Source of the DNA: an uncultured Lentisphaerota bacterium
GTDB lineage: Bacteria; Verrucomicrobiota; Kiritimatiellia; RFP12; UBA1067
Direction of reading: 5' to 3'
Length of the DNA: 37,826 bases
Assembly: GCA_900321255.1 (NCBI GenBank)
Contig: ONVK01000045.1
Location: 1-37,826, forward strand
In this document: in pieces, positions 1 through 8,168 of the stretch
Position numbering within the stretch: the first letter of the stretch is position 1
How the letters are laid out: every line of letters starts with the position of its first letter
Position numbers and translations under genes: made by a program
Notes under the pieces: model-generated
What the model was told of the DNA's origin: nothing
What the model saw: only the letters and a program-made list of their open reading frames with translations
Database searches by the model: none

Positions 1-40
1 TCGACCCCGACGGCGTATATGTATACGCCGAGCGGGTCGA
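1..40. repeat. Nested inverted repeat at window edge
   Basis: TCGACCC (1-7) pairs with GGGTCGA (34-40), and CGGCGTATA (11-19) pairs with TATACGCCG (22-30) around a two-base loop. It lies about 115 bp beyond the end of the minus-strand glycosyltransferase gene. It could be that gene's terminator, although no T-run follows, or part of something cut by the window edge. No gene is supported in 1-155. Confidence 0.45.
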
Positions 41-155
41 AGGACGCGCAAATCGCCCGCCCTGCACAGGGAGTACCGTTACCCGAACCGTGGCCGCACG
101 ATGTCAGGCAAACAACAGAACGGCACAGGGCAGTCAACAAGTCCACCACACAACG

Positions 156-2051
156 TCAGGCGTGGTCTTTGCCGATGAATTCGCAGGGAGCCTTCTTCGC
201 AAGGAGCCCGCCAAGGAAGCGGACGCCATAGATCACATGCGTGGCAAGAACGCCGCAGAGCGTCACTATCCACACCGCCGGATTGAGCGAAAAGGTCGTC
301 AGGAGGGCAAGTAGGATGTACGTGAGCATCGGCATCGAGACAACCCCCTGCCAGATGCAGAACAACTCCACCGACATGATGTCCGGCTGCGGAATCGCAA
401 TGAGAATCGCCCAAATAAACAGATACGCGACGAACAGCGTCGGAATGAAGTACGAAAGCCGAAGCGAATTCGACGGGAAACGCTTCACGAAATAGCCGCG
501 GTGGAACGCATAGCGGCCGAGCTGCCGCAGATGCGCCCCGAAAAGCGGACGGCGGTGGTGGCACACGACGACCCAGGGATCGTAGACTATGCGCTTTCCG
601 GCGTCGACGATGTCCTTGCAGAGAAGCGTGTCCTCGCCCGGCCAGAAGTCGGTGCGGTAGCCGCCAAAGGAATCGAGAAGCGCCTTTCTGACAAAGAGGT
701 TGCAGCTCGGGTAGTCGTCGACGTCTCGCCTGACGCCGCCCGCCTTGTAGCGGTAGCGGTAGTTCCCCGAGACGAGCAGATTGTCGTATACGCGCCCGCC
801 CATGCGCGCGAGAAACGAATCGCCCGGCGGCGTCACGCCCGGGCCGCCGACGGCGCCAATCGTCTCGTCGCCGAAATAGCGGACGGCGTATTCGAGCCAG
901 TGCGCGTCTGGATAGGCGTCGTCGTCGATGAACGCGACGATCTCTCCCTTCGCCGCCTTGATGCCGATGTTGCGCTTCTCGGCCGGCCTCACCTTCCCTG
1001 TCGGGAGGACGGAAAGCTTAACGTCCTTGGGCAAGGGTTCGGGGTATCCACCGAGCGAAGCGAGCCGCGAAGCGGGCGCTATGCGTGGTGTGCCTGAACC
1101 CCCGTCCGTTCCATCTGGCAACACTATCACCTCGAAGTTGCGGTACGACTGGTTCCCGAGCGCGGCAAGGCATTCGTCGAGCATCCAGCTGCGGCGCGGG
1201 CAGGCGATCACCACGGAGACGAGCGGATCGTGGTCGAGCTTCGGCGGAACCTCGGCCTTCGCGTAGTAGCGGAGGACGCGCAGACGGTAGAAGACGGCGA
1301 GCGAATCTATCGCCATCGTCTTCACCGTGTTTGGCTTGAGCGCGCCGAACTTGTTGCCGAAGCGTATCACGACAGGCGCCTCGGCGATCTTCGCGCCGCG
1401 CTGGTGGGCGATGGCGAGAAGCTCCAGGTCGAACGCGTACGTCTTGACGAGCATGCGGCCGAGCGACTCGCCGAGCACCTCGCGGCGGAAGAGCTTCATG
1501 CCTGTCTGCGTGTCGGTTATCGGAAGCCCGACAAACATCCTGACGAGCGTGAAGTAGACCCAGCTCACGAACCTGCGGTGCCACGGATACTGGACCACGC
1601 TCTTCGGATGGCGCTTCGAGCCGATCACGATGTCCGCGCCCTTCGCGGCCATCGCCTCGAAGAAGAACGGCGTCTGCTTCGGGTTTATGTCGAGGTCTCC
1701 GTCAAGGAGCATCACGTATTCGCCGGTGGAAGCGTCGAACCCCGCCCTGAGCGCGGCGCCCTTGCCGCCGTTCTTCGCGCAGACCACGGGCTTGACGGCC
1801 ACGTGCTCGTACTTCGCCGCCGCCGCGCGCGCAAGCGCCTCTGCGGTGCCGTCCGCCGAGCCGTCGTCGACGGGAACGAGCTCGGCCCTAAGATTGTGGG
1901 ATTCGAAAAGCCCCGCCGTCTGCGCGATGTTCGCCTCTATGGTGTCCGCGAGGTTGTAGACCGGCATTATGACGGAGAGCCGGCCGCCGCCTATCGCGTC
2001 GCGCGCGACGGCCCACCTCTCCTCGGACTTTGTCCTGCCGGCTTCCGACAT
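156..2051 (-). CDS. Double-domain family 2 glycosyltransferase with C-terminal membrane segments
   Basis: The 631-residue product carries two GT-A domains. Domain 1 (about residues 25-260) is like dolichyl/polyprenyl-phosphate sugar transferases: it opens LSVIMPVYN, has VDDGSADGT and the metal-binding DGDLDI. Domain 2 (about 275-520) has VSVVIACPRR and FIDDDAYPD. About three hydrophobic helices follow (roughly 535-615), so it should sit at the inner membrane and act on a lipid-linked or surface glycan; the sugar is unknown. The ATG is 3 bp after the yidC stop, so it is probably cotranscribed with the rpmH-yidC cluster. Residues about 317-341 (1029-1103) look like an in-frame insertion of a palindromic repeat inside domain 2. 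The double-GT call is firm, the substrate unknown. Confidence 0.85.
   Translation of the reverse strand: MSEAGRTKSEERWAVARDAIGGGRLSVIMPVYNLADTIEANIAQTAGLFESHNLRAELVPVDDGSADGTAEALARAAAAKYEHVAVKPVVCAKNGGKGAALRAGFDASTGEYVMLLDGDLDINPKQTPFFFEAMAAKGADIVIGSKRHPKSVVQYPWHRRFVSWVYFTLVRMFVGLPITDTQTGMKLFRREVLGESLGRMLVKTYAFDLELLAIAHQRGAKIAEAPVVIRFGNKFGALKPNTVKTMAIDSLAVFYRLRVLRYYAKAEVPPKLDHDPLVSVVIACPRRSWMLDECLAALGNQSYRNFEVIVLPDGTDGGSGTPRIAPASRLASLGGYPEPLPKDVKLSVLPTGKVRPAEKRNIGIKAAKGEIVAFIDDDAYPDAHWLEYAVRYFGDETIGAVGGPGVTPPGDSFLARMGGRVYDNLLVSGNYRYRYKAGGVRRDVDDYPSCNLFVRKALLDSFGGYRTDFWPGEDTLLCKDIVDAGKRIVYDPWVVVCHHRRPLFGAHLRQLGRYAFHRGYFVKRFPSNSLRLSYFIPTLFVAYLFIWAILIAIPQPDIMSVELFCIWQGVVSMPMLTYILLALLTTFSLNPAVWIVTLCGVLATHVIYGVRFLGGLLAKKAPCEFIGKDHA
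1029..1103. repeat. Palindromic element inserted in frame in the glycosyltransferase
   Basis: The ends are imperfect inverted repeats (GGGTTCGGGG near 1030 and CCTGAACCC near 1095), with a core CCGAGCGAAGCGAGCC. The encoded peptide (PRIAPASRLASLGG region) is unlike flanking GT2 sequence. A related CTCGG...TCGC...CTCGG core recurs in the macro-domain gene and at the 3' end of the HKD gene. Confidence 0.5.
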
Positions 2052-2054
2052 GCC

Positions 2055-3797
2055 TTACTTCCCGTGGCGGCGCATCTGCCGCGTCACGGGCGGGTCTATC
2101 ACCTCGCCCATGAGAACCTCGCCCTTCGCCGGCGCCTTCGCGGCCGTCTGGCGGCGGATGATCCACATCTGCACGATGGAGAAGAGGTTCGAGAGGAACC
2201 AGTAGAGCGAGAGCGCCGACGGGAACGAGTAGAACATGAAGAGCATCATGAGCGGCATGAAGATCATCATCATCTTCTGCTGGCTCTTGTCGCCGGTCGA
2301 AGGCGTGAACGCGCTCTGGAGCCCCGTGGAGACGGCCATCAGTATCGGGAGGATGTTGAGCCCGCCGAACGGGAACCAGCTCGCGAAGAGCCCCTCGGGT
2401 TCGGAGAGGTCGCCGATCCAGAGGAACGGCGCATACCTGAGTTCGACGGCGGAGCGCAGCACGTTGAAGAGCGCGATGAAGACGGGGATCTGGATGAGCA
2501 TCGGCAGGCACGAGCTCATCGGGTTAACCTTCGCCTCGCGGTAGAGCGCCCACGTCTCCTGCTGGAGCCGCTGCGGGTTGTCCTTGAACTTCGCCTGGAT
2601 CTCCTTCATCTTCGGCTGGAGCTCCTGCATCTTCTTCATGCCGACCGTCGACTTGTGCGTGAGCGGCCAGAAGAGAAGGCGGACGAGAATCGTGAGGAGG
2701 ATGATCGCGATGCCATAGTTCGGGATGAGGTTGTTGAAGAAGTTCAGCACCCAGACGAGCGGATAGCAGAGCCACCTCCACATGCCGAACTCCATCACGT
2801 CCTTCATGCCGAGGTCCCAGAGGAACGACTGCTTCTTGGGGCCGACGTAGAAGACGCTCGTGCGCTTCTCGGCGCCGTCGGCGAGCGAGACGCGCGCGGA
2901 GACTGACGCGGGGCGGTAGTTCGCGGCGGACATGTCGCGCACAACCGTCGTCTCGAAGCCGGTGTTCGCCGCGGTGGAGGAGCAGAGCGCGGTCACGAAG
3001 AAGCGGTTCTTGACGGCGACCCACTTCTGCGCGCCCGGGAACGGAACCGCAGCGCGCTCGGGCATCCCCTCTGCGCTCTTCGACCCGCTGCAGCCGCCGG
3101 AAAGCCCGCCGATGAGGTAGCCCTTGAGCGGAGAGTCGCCCTCGCAGTGGTGGAGAACGCCTTCCTTGCCCTTCCCGGCGTCCATCGCCCAGCTGTCGAC
3201 GGAGAGGAGGTCGTTCTTCGAGTCGCCCATGCGCATGAGGCCGAGCGAGAGAGGCCCGCCGATTCCGTCGTCCTCGAGCTCGATGCGGTAGTTCGCCCCG
3301 AGCGAGATCACGCGGCTCTTCGCGCCGCAGGTGAACTTCACGGACCCCGGCTTCTCCTCCGCGACGTCGTACGCCTCCACGGACGCGCCCGCGCCAAGCG
3401 GGGAGTCGGAGAAGTCGAACACGACTGGCGGATTCTCGTCTGAAATCTCGCCGCGGTCCTTAGCGTACTTCTTGAGCGTGACCTTCTTTACGACGGCACC
3501 CCACGTGGAAAGCTCGAGCTTCACGTCGTCGCTTTCGAGCACGACGATCTTCTCGGGCGTCGCGGGGAGCGCGGGAGCCGGCTCCGCAGCCGCGTTTGTC
3601 CCGCTGTTCGCGGGAGCCGCGGCCTCCAAAGCCGATGGCTGCGGCGCGGCGGCCTCGGCCGTCACGTTCGTCGCGGCTATCGCCGCCTGCTCGGCGAGGT
3701 ATTTCTGGCGCTCCTTTGCGCGTCCCATTTCGTTCCATACGTACCAGGCGAGAACGACGCCCAGAAGGAGACAGATAAGTTTTTCTGTTTTATTCAT
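2055..3797 (-). CDS. yidC: Membrane protein insertase YidC
   Basis: YidC inserts and folds inner-membrane proteins with or without SecYEG. The 580-residue product has the N-terminal transmembrane anchor (KLICLLLGVVLAWYVW), an Ala/Pro-rich linker, a periplasmic beta-domain (about 90-330) and the conserved C-terminal insertase core (YGIAIILLTILVRLLFWPLTHKS, KMQELQPKMKEIQAKFKDNPQ, NPMSSCLPMLIQIPVFIALF). This is the long Gram-negative form. It ends in a basic tail (RQMRRHGK). It follows yidD by 11 bp in the standard rpmH-rnpA-yidD-yidC order; the gap is a 7-nt periodic repeat. Confidence 0.97.
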   Translation of the reverse strand: MNKTEKLICLLLGVVLAWYVWNEMGRAKERQKYLAEQAAIAATNVTAEAAAPQPSALEAAAPANSGTNAAAEPAPALPATPEKIVVLESDDVKLELSTWGAVVKKVTLKKYAKDRGEISDENPPVVFDFSDSPLGAGASVEAYDVAEEKPGSVKFTCGAKSRVISLGANYRIELEDDGIGGPLSLGLMRMGDSKNDLLSVDSWAMDAGKGKEGVLHHCEGDSPLKGYLIGGLSGGCSGSKSAEGMPERAAVPFPGAQKWVAVKNRFFVTALCSSTAANTGFETTVVRDMSAANYRPASVSARVSLADGAEKRTSVFYVGPKKQSFLWDLGMKDVMEFGMWRWLCYPLVWVLNFFNNLIPNYGIAIILLTILVRLLFWPLTHKSTVGMKKMQELQPKMKEIQAKFKDNPQRLQQETWALYREAKVNPMSSCLPMLIQIPVFIALFNVLRSAVELRYAPFLWIGDLSEPEGLFASWFPFGGLNILPILMAVSTGLQSAFTPSTGDKSQQKMMMIFMPLMMLFMFYSFPSALSLYWFLSNLFSIVQMWIIRRQTAAKAPAKGEVLMGEVIDPPVTRQMRRHGK

Positions 3798-3833
3798 AAG
3801 TCAAAAGTTCAAGAGTTCAATGGTTCGAATCCG
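3797..3833. repeat. 7-nt periodic repeat at yidD/yidC junction
   Basis: Units AGTCAAA, AGTTCAA, GAGTTCA and ATGGTTC follow at 7-nt spacing. The repeat covers the yidD stop and the gap to the yidC ATG. It is the same class of heptad tract as at 5231-5342, 14545-14615 and 35793-35818. Confidence 0.5.
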
Positions 3834-4063
3834 CTGTTTCTCCACTTCCCCCTCGGCGGAACGGGGTCGTAGCCGTGTGCGCCAAACGGATGGCAGCGCA
3901 ATATCCTCCATAGCCCCAGCAGCGTTCCCTTCACCGCACCATGCGTCTTCAATGCCTCGATCATGTAGTTGGAGCAGCTCGGTTCGAATCGGCAGGCCCC
4001 GCCCATCACAGGCGACAGCACGACCTGGTACGCGCGGACAAGGCCGATCAGCGGCGCCGTCAC
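3809..4063 (-). CDS. yidD: Membrane protein insertion efficiency factor YidD
   Basis: This 84-residue protein has the family signature: [31 protein letters not shown], then [19 protein letters not shown]. The family assists YidC-dependent insertion at the inner membrane. I choose the GTG at 4063, which overlaps the rnpA stop (GTGA) and begins just before the conserved LIGLVRAYQ segment; longer in-frame extensions would run through rnpA. The last residues (NSGFEPLNS) are encoded by an intergenic-type heptad repeat that has replaced the natural C-terminus. Confidence 0.93.
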   Translation of the reverse strand: MTAPLIGLVRAYQVVLSPVMGGACRFEPSCSNYMIEALKTHGAVKGTLLGLWRILRCHPFGAHGYDPVPPRGKWRNSGFEPLNS

Positions 4064-4386
4064 GAGACGCGAGAGGCGAGACGCGCCATCTCCTCCATCA
4101 CATCCTGGCATTTCCTGTCCTTCAGCGCGGCTCGCCCGATGAAGACCCACTCGGTCCGCTCCGGCATGGCGCCGCTCTTCACGAGAAGGCGGTACGCCTC
4201 GCGCATGAGGCGTTTGGCCCGGTTGCGATCCACCGCATCGTGGAAGCTCTTCTTTGAAACGACGACGCCGGCCTGCCGGTCGGCGTCGGGAGACGAAAGA
4301 CGCCACGCGACGAGGAGACGCCCCTTTATGGAACGCCCCCGGTCGAAGACACGCTTGTACTTCGCGCCGGGGAGCCGCGTGGACAT
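4060..4386 (-). CDS. rnpA: Ribonuclease P protein component
   Basis: RnpA binds RNase P RNA and helps it process the 5' ends of pre-tRNAs. The 108 residues match the family in length and motifs: an N-terminal F-x-R-G pattern ([11 protein letters not shown]), the central [26 protein letters not shown] helix carrying the RNR signature, and the C-terminal WVFIGR segment. The ATG is 12 bp after the rpmH stop and the stop overlaps the yidD GTG, consistent with one transcript. Confidence 0.96.
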   Translation of the reverse strand: MSTRLPGAKYKRVFDRGRSIKGRLLVAWRLSSPDADRQAGVVVSKKSFHDAVDRNRAKRLMREAYRLLVKSGAMPERTEWVFIGRAALKDRKCQDVMEEMARLASRVS

Positions 4387-4398
4387 TCGCCTAAGCCC

Positions 4399-4536
4399 TT
4401 AGACCTGCGTCAGGCGCTTGCGGCCTTTCGCACGACGGGACGCGAGAACCTTGCGTCCGCCCTTCGTCGCCTTGCGGGCGCGATAGCCGATTTTCCTTTT
4501 CCTCTTGATCTTCGAGGGCTGCCATGTCATCTTCAT
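4399..4536 (-). CDS. rpmH: 50S ribosomal protein L34
   Basis: This 45-residue, very basic protein reads [20 protein letters not shown] then [20 protein letters not shown] and ends RLTQV, the L34 pattern. L34 is a late-assembling large-subunit protein. A strong Shine-Dalgarno (GAAAGGAAG) precedes the ATG at 4536. An internal ATG six bases on (4530) is an alternative start but is less well placed. Confidence 0.97.
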   Translation of the reverse strand: MKMTWQPSKIKRKRKIGYRARKATKGGRKVLASRRAKGRKRLTQV

Positions 4537-4570
4537 GATTTATTCTTCCTTTCAACTGAAATGAGTGGAT

Positions 4571-4579
4571 ATTTTACCA
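4571..4579 (-). promoter_or_regulatory. Extended -10 promoter of the rpmH-yidC cluster
   Basis: On the minus strand TGGTAAAAT (4579-4571) lies 34 nt upstream of the rpmH ATG, in the short gap after the gph-like gene. The TGn-TATAAT form is shared by many promoters in this window. Confidence 0.6.
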
Positions 4580-4582
4580 TAT

Positions 4583-5230
4583 TTACTCCTCGGCTTTCAA
4601 GTGCCTAAGGAGTTCTTCAAAACGGTTGATCTTGATCGTGTAGCGCGAATCGTTGAGTCGGCCGAAGCCAAAGGTGCAGAATGCGCCCTTCACGCCTGCA
4701 TTTGCCGCCGCCTGCATGTCCGTCCAGCTGTCGCCCACCATCCAGTCGTGCGCCGAAAGGCGGTGCCCGCCGAGGCGCGACGCGCACTCCCTGATCGACT
4801 GGGGGTCTGGCTTGAGGGGAATCCCGTCACCGCCTGCGACGACGGCCTGGCCGAAGTACCGCGTCATCCCGAACTTCTCGAGGATGAGCTTCACGGCGAA
4901 GTTCGGCTTGTTGGTGTTGACGCCGAGGAGCCATCCGCGCGCCTTGAGCTCGTCGAGGGTTCTCCGCACATTCGGATAGGGTACGACCGTCTCGCAGCAA
5001 TGCTCGGCGTAGTGACTGCGGAAAATCTCCCACAGCTCCTCGTACGGAATCTTCGCCTCGGGGATCGAATGTTCAAGGAGATAGCGCGCGCCCTGCCCGA
5101 CGTGCGTGATGACAGTCTCGACCGGAAGCTCCGCGAGGCCGAGGTCCCGCCTCGTGTGGTTCACGGTCCCGGCGAGGTCGGCGCGAGTGTCGAAGAGCGT
5201 TCCGTCTATGTCGAAGAATACTGCTGGCAT
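4583..5230 (-). CDS. gph: HAD-family phosphatase, phosphoglycolate phosphatase-like
   Basis: The 215-residue protein has all four HAD motifs: FFDIDGTLFDT (motif I, nucleophile and acid Asp), VNTNKP (motif II), KPDP (motif III Lys) and WMVGDSWTDMQAAANAG (motif IV). An alpha-helical C1 cap lies at about 15-85. This layout is typical of Gph/PGPase, which removes phosphate from 2-phosphoglycolate, but related HAD enzymes use other small phosphates. It is separated from the upstream rluA-type gene only by a 105-bp heptad repeat, so it may be the last gene of that operon. Confidence 0.85.
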   Translation of the reverse strand: MPAVFFDIDGTLFDTRADLAGTVNHTRRDLGLAELPVETVITHVGQGARYLLEHSIPEAKIPYEELWEIFRSHYAEHCCETVVPYPNVRRTLDELKARGWLLGVNTNKPNFAVKLILEKFGMTRYFGQAVVAGGDGIPLKPDPQSIRECASRLGGHRLSAHDWMVGDSWTDMQAAANAGVKGAFCTFGFGRLNDSRYTIKINRFEELLRHLKAEE

Positions 5231-5342
5231 ATGGATTAGGAGTCAGGGGTTAGGGGTCAGGAGTCAGTAGTTGGAGTTCAGAGTTGGAGTTGGAGTGGAG
5301 TTAGGGGTCAGGAGTTAGGAGTCAGGGGTCAGGGGTTAGGAG
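5231..5342. repeat. Heptanucleotide tandem repeat tract
   Basis: About fifteen degenerate 7-nt units of the form (A/G)GT(T/C)AGG fill the whole gap between the rluA-type gene and the gph-like gene. The tract resembles the short tandemly repeated heptamers described in cyanobacterial genomes. It is not CRISPR: it has no spacers. Confidence 0.8.
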
Positions 5343-6040
5343 AGGCCTTTTGAAGGTGGGGCGGTGAACTCCAGCCATTCGCCGGTGCGCGGATGGCGGA
5401 AGCGAAGCGACAGCGCGTGGAGGTAGAGCCGCGACGCGCGCTCGCCGCCGTACTTCTCGTCGCCGATCACGGGATGCCCGGCCTCGGAAAAGTGGACGCG
5501 TATCTGGTTCTTGCGGCCGGTCTTGAGCTTCACCTCGACGAGAGTAGTGCCGTCGGCCGTGGAAAGCCGCCGCCATTCGGTCCGGGCAAGCTTGGGGGTC
5601 TTTGCGCCGCGAGGCGCACGGCGCGCGTCTGGCGCCGCGACGGAGCGAACCCTGTAGCCGTCGGCGTCTTCGAGGAGATGGGACTCGAAAGCTCCGCTCT
5701 CCTCTTCAAGCAATCCCGCGACGCGGGCGCGATATGTCTTCTCGGTGAGGTTCGCCCAGTCGGCGCGGAACTTTTCCGCGACCTCCTCGGACTTCGCAAA
5801 CATCATGACGCCGCTCGTCTCGCGGTCGAGACGGTGGACGAGCCACACGCGCTTCCTTGACTTCGCCTGCCCCTTGCGGACATAGTCGTTGAGGATGTTC
5901 TCCGCGGTAAGCTGGCTCTCGCGCGCAAGGCGGCCGACGAGCTTCGTGTGAGTCGTGAGAAGCCCGGCGGGCTTGTCGACCACGATCAGGTCTTCGTCCT
6001 CGAAGAGGATCGGGAACGGCAGTCGGTGCTTCTTCCTCAT
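5336..6040 (-). CDS. RluA-family pseudouridine synthase
   Basis: This 234-residue enzyme converts specific rRNA or tRNA uridines to pseudouridine. The catalytic motif HRLDRETSG (Asp nucleophile) is present, along with the N-terminal LFEDEDLIVVDKPAG and the C-terminal GRKNQIRVHFSEAGHPVIGDEKYG and RLYLHA blocks. There is no S4 domain, as in RluA/RluC-short relatives; the target base cannot be assigned. The ATG at 6040 overlaps the acyltransferase stop (ATGA), so it is translationally coupled. The open frame continues upstream antisense-free through the acyltransferase gene, but that part lacks any family similarity. Confidence 0.9.
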   Translation of the reverse strand: MRKKHRLPFPILFEDEDLIVVDKPAGLLTTHTKLVGRLARESQLTAENILNDYVRKGQAKSRKRVWLVHRLDRETSGVMMFAKSEEVAEKFRADWANLTEKTYRARVAGLLEEESGAFESHLLEDADGYRVRSVAAPDARRAPRGAKTPKLARTEWRRLSTADGTTLVEVKLKTGRKNQIRVHFSEAGHPVIGDEKYGGERASRLYLHALSLRFRHPRTGEWLEFTAPPSKGLS

Positions 6041-6945
6041 TTCGTGTCCACCGGCTGGAGAATCCAGCGCTTGTTGTACCAGTACCAGTGCTCGGGATGT
6101 GCCTTGATGCGCCCGTCGAGCATCTTCATCGCCTCGCGCGTGAGACGCGCCGCCTCGGCCTTCTTGTCTCCCGCCGCAGGGTTGGGGCGGAGTGTTCCCA
6201 CGTGGTCGAAAACGTGCTTCCCGTTCTCGCGGCGCATGACCGCGACGACGATCGGCGAGCCGCACCTGACGGCGAACATCGCGCCCGCATGGCTCACGTT
6301 CGCCTTGCCGCCGAGGAAATCGACTTCGACGTCCCTCTGGGGAACGCGAAGGTCCGGGAGTATCGCGAACGCGCGGCCAGACGCGAGTTTCCCCTTTATC
6401 TCGACGAGCGTTTTCGCACTGCCGCGCTCGAGGACTTCTATCGCGCCGTACTGACGCTTCATCCACGCGTCGATCTTCGGGTTTCTCTGCTTCGCCGCGA
6501 TTGCAAAGAGCGGAATCCCGTAGGCGGCCATCGCCCACGCAGCCATATACCAGTTGCCGGAGTGCGGCACCATTATCACGACGCCCTTCCCCTCGTCGAC
6601 GTACGATTGAAGCCGGTCTTTGTACATCTGCCCGTCGACGACGTGGCGGTCCATCCACTTGCGGGTGAGGCGCGGCGCGCGTATCATCTCGACTGCGGTC
6701 TGCAGCACGTTCGCGAGCGAGCGGACGGCGATACGAAGACGCTCGGACTTGCTCTTCTCCGGAAACACGGATGCAATTCGCTCCATTGTCCGCGCGCGCT
6801 TGAAGCGGAGGACACGCACGGCGAAGGCGGCCGCAAACGATGCGAGCCACATCGCCACCGGATACGGGATGGCATTGACGAGCCCGCACGCGAGCCGCAG
6901 CGCCCCGTATTCGACATTGATCGCAAATCCGCTTTTCTTCGCCAC
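6037..6945 (-). CDS. LpxL/HtrB-type lysophospholipid (lipid A) acyltransferase-like protein
   Basis: The 302 residues have the LABLAT layout: an N-terminal membrane anchor (about 15-50), the ARTMERIASVFPEKS region, a VVIMVPHSGNWYMAAW block and ILPDLRVP...VDFLGGKA...HAGAMFAVRCGSPIVV. The family adds a secondary acyl chain to lipid A at the inner membrane. Oddly, the catalytic HX4(D/E) motif reads H-S-G-N-W-Y, so Tyr replaces the usual acidic residue, and activity is uncertain. An extended -10 (6979-6987) and an AGGGG ribosome site precede it. It is followed by the overlapping pseudouridine synthase gene. Confidence 0.82.
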   Translation of the reverse strand: MAKKSGFAINVEYGALRLACGLVNAIPYPVAMWLASFAAAFAVRVLRFKRARTMERIASVFPEKSKSERLRIAVRSLANVLQTAVEMIRAPRLTRKWMDRHVVDGQMYKDRLQSYVDEGKGVVIMVPHSGNWYMAAWAMAAYGIPLFAIAAKQRNPKIDAWMKRQYGAIEVLERGSAKTLVEIKGKLASGRAFAILPDLRVPQRDVEVDFLGGKANVSHAGAMFAVRCGSPIVVAVMRRENGKHVFDHVGTLRPNPAAGDKKAEAARLTREAMKMLDGRIKAHPEHWYWYNKRWILQPVDTK

Positions 6946-6978
6946 TTAGAAATCCCCTGGATTGTCCCTTCAGCCAGT

Positions 6979-6987
6979 ATTATAGCA
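6979..6987 (-). promoter_or_regulatory. Extended -10 promoter of acyltransferase operon
   Basis: TGCTATAAT on the minus strand lies 33 nt before the ATG at 6945, giving a leader of about 25 nt with a Shine-Dalgarno (AGGGG). It contrasts with the leaderless arrangement of the next gene upstream. Confidence 0.6.
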
Positions 6988-7015
6988 AAATCGCGCAATG
7001 CGTTCCGCAGGGAGT

Positions 7016-7465
7016 TCATGGCCGCGGAAGGCTTCGCAAGAGCGCCATGCAACCGAGGTACACGTCGTCGTAAGTCTCGTCGAAGTTGCCAGTATACCAC
7101 GGATCGGCCACATCGCGGTCGGAGCCCGCGAACGAAAGGAGCTTTTTCAGCTTGCCGCGGTCCTCTGGACGGACGAGAAACTCAAGGTCCGCCATGTTGT
7201 AGCGATCCATCCCGACGATCAAGTCGTATTCAGCCGCCTTTTCGGCGGTGAGGAGCCACGCCTCGCGCCGCGGATGCGGTATGCCCATCTCGTCGAGCTT
7301 GCGCCTCGTGCCGCGGTGCGTGTCGCATCCGATCGCGTCTTCGTGCATCGCGGCAGACTCCACGACGACGTCCGACCTCCCCGCCCTGGCGAGCAGGGCC
7401 TTCATCACAAATTCCGCCATTGGGCTGCGGCAGATGTTCCCGTGGCAAACGAACAAGATCTTCAT
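7016..7465 (-). CDS. Low-molecular-weight protein-tyrosine phosphatase
   Basis: At 149 residues it is the usual length. The P-loop CHGNICRSP (C-X5-R-S, residues 7-15) holds the catalytic Cys, and the general-acid loop is DPWYTGNF. Bacterial members dephosphorylate tyrosine kinases of exopolysaccharide export or, in related forms, arsenate. No tyrosine kinase or wzx/wzy gene is visible here. The promoter's TATAAT is only 8 nt before the ATG and no Shine-Dalgarno is visible, so the mRNA is probably leaderless. Confidence 0.93.
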   Translation of the reverse strand: MKILFVCHGNICRSPMAEFVMKALLARAGRSDVVVESAAMHEDAIGCDTHRGTRRKLDEMGIPHPRREAWLLTAEKAAEYDLIVGMDRYNMADLEFLVRPEDRGKLKKLLSFAGSDRDVADPWYTGNFDETYDDVYLGCMALLRSLPRP

Positions 7466-7473
7466 CGCCGCAG

Positions 7474-7482
7474 ATTATACCA
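7474..7482 (-). promoter_or_regulatory. Extended -10 promoter giving a probable leaderless mRNA (LMW-PTP)
   Basis: TGGTATAAT (7482-7474) is separated by 8 nt (CTGCGGCG) from the ATG at 7465. Transcription starting about 7 nt after the hexamer would leave only 0-2 nt of leader. Confidence 0.6.
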
Positions 7483-7535
7483 AATCGCGACCGACTTTGC
7501 GTCGCCATCAGCCGGAGGGCCTCAGGCAAGTCCTG

Positions 7536-8168
7536 TCAAAAAGAGATATTTGCCGCCAAGACCACGACGACTGCGGCGAGCATCAAGGCCGAGACGAGCT
7601 TCAAGGTGGCCGTCGCCTTCACCGAGCCGACGAGCTTGGCGCGGAAAAAGTCGGCGGCCACAATCGCGGGGAGATAGACAAAAGGCACGAGGGCGCAGAA
7701 AAGCGTGCCGAGGAGAAGCGTCTGCACGGCCGGCGCAAGAGTCGAGTCCGGGCGCGTGAAGCTCGGCAGGAACGCGAGGAAGAAAAGGATAGTCAGCGGA
7801 TTCGACATCGACATCGCAATCCCGCGGAGGAAAAGCCGGAAGCCCCGCCCGCTCGCGGGACGGAGCGCATCAGGCGACGCGGCGCGGAAGCTGCGGATCG
7901 CGTCCGCAAACGCGCCGTAGGCGAGATACGCGATATAGACGGCTCCGGCAATCTGGATTGCGGACATTGTCGCAGGGTGGGCGGTGAAAAACGAGGCGAC
8001 GCCCGCGGTCAAGAGGAGGATCCAGAGCCAGCATCCGGCGACAAGCCCCAACATCAGCGTGGCGGCGCGGGACTTGCCGTCCGAGAGCGCCGTCGCGATG
8101 GTGCAGGTCAAATCCGGTCCGGGCTTTACGATCAGCGCCAGCGATCCGATGATGTATGTTGTCAGCAT
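7536..8168 (-). CDS. LysE/RhtB-family amino-acid exporter
   Basis: The 210-residue membrane protein starts MLTTYIIGSLALIVKPGPDL, matching the conserved PGPD motif in the first helix of LysE/RhtB exporters, and has about six hydrophobic helices, including a conserved MSNPLTILFFLAFLP. The family exports amino acids such as homoserine, threonine, lysine or cysteine metabolites; the substrate is unknown here. The ATG overlaps the bioB stop region (ATGCTGA), so it is coupled to bioB and lies downstream of a LysR regulator. Confidence 0.9.
   Translation of the reverse strand: MLTTYIIGSLALIVKPGPDLTCTIATALSDGKSRAATLMLGLVAGCWLWILLLTAGVASFFTAHPATMSAIQIAGAVYIAYLAYGAFADAIRSFRAASPDALRPASGRGFRLFLRGIAMSMSNPLTILFFLAFLPSFTRPDSTLAPAVQTLLLGTLFCALVPFVYLPAIVAADFFRAKLVGSVKATATLKLVSALMLAAVVVVLAANISF

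Noticed and set aside
1230..2906. Long plus-strand open frame opposite the glycosyltransferase and yidC genes
   Set aside because: It has a biased Arg/Glu/His-rich composition with no domain, and is the antisense shadow of two well-supported GC-rich genes.
3823..3845. GGTTCGAATCC followed by ...TCCA, like the 3' end of a tRNA or an att site
   Set aside because: No D-arm, anticodon arm or acceptor partner lies upstream, and the stretch belongs to a 7-nt repeat at the yidD end.
4060..4306. Longer yidD reading frame starting inside rnpA
   Set aside because: The added N-terminus is an rnpA shadow; YidD homologues start near LIGLVRAYQ.
5231..5342. Possible CRISPR array
   Set aside because: The units are 7 nt and contiguous with no spacers, and no cas genes are present.
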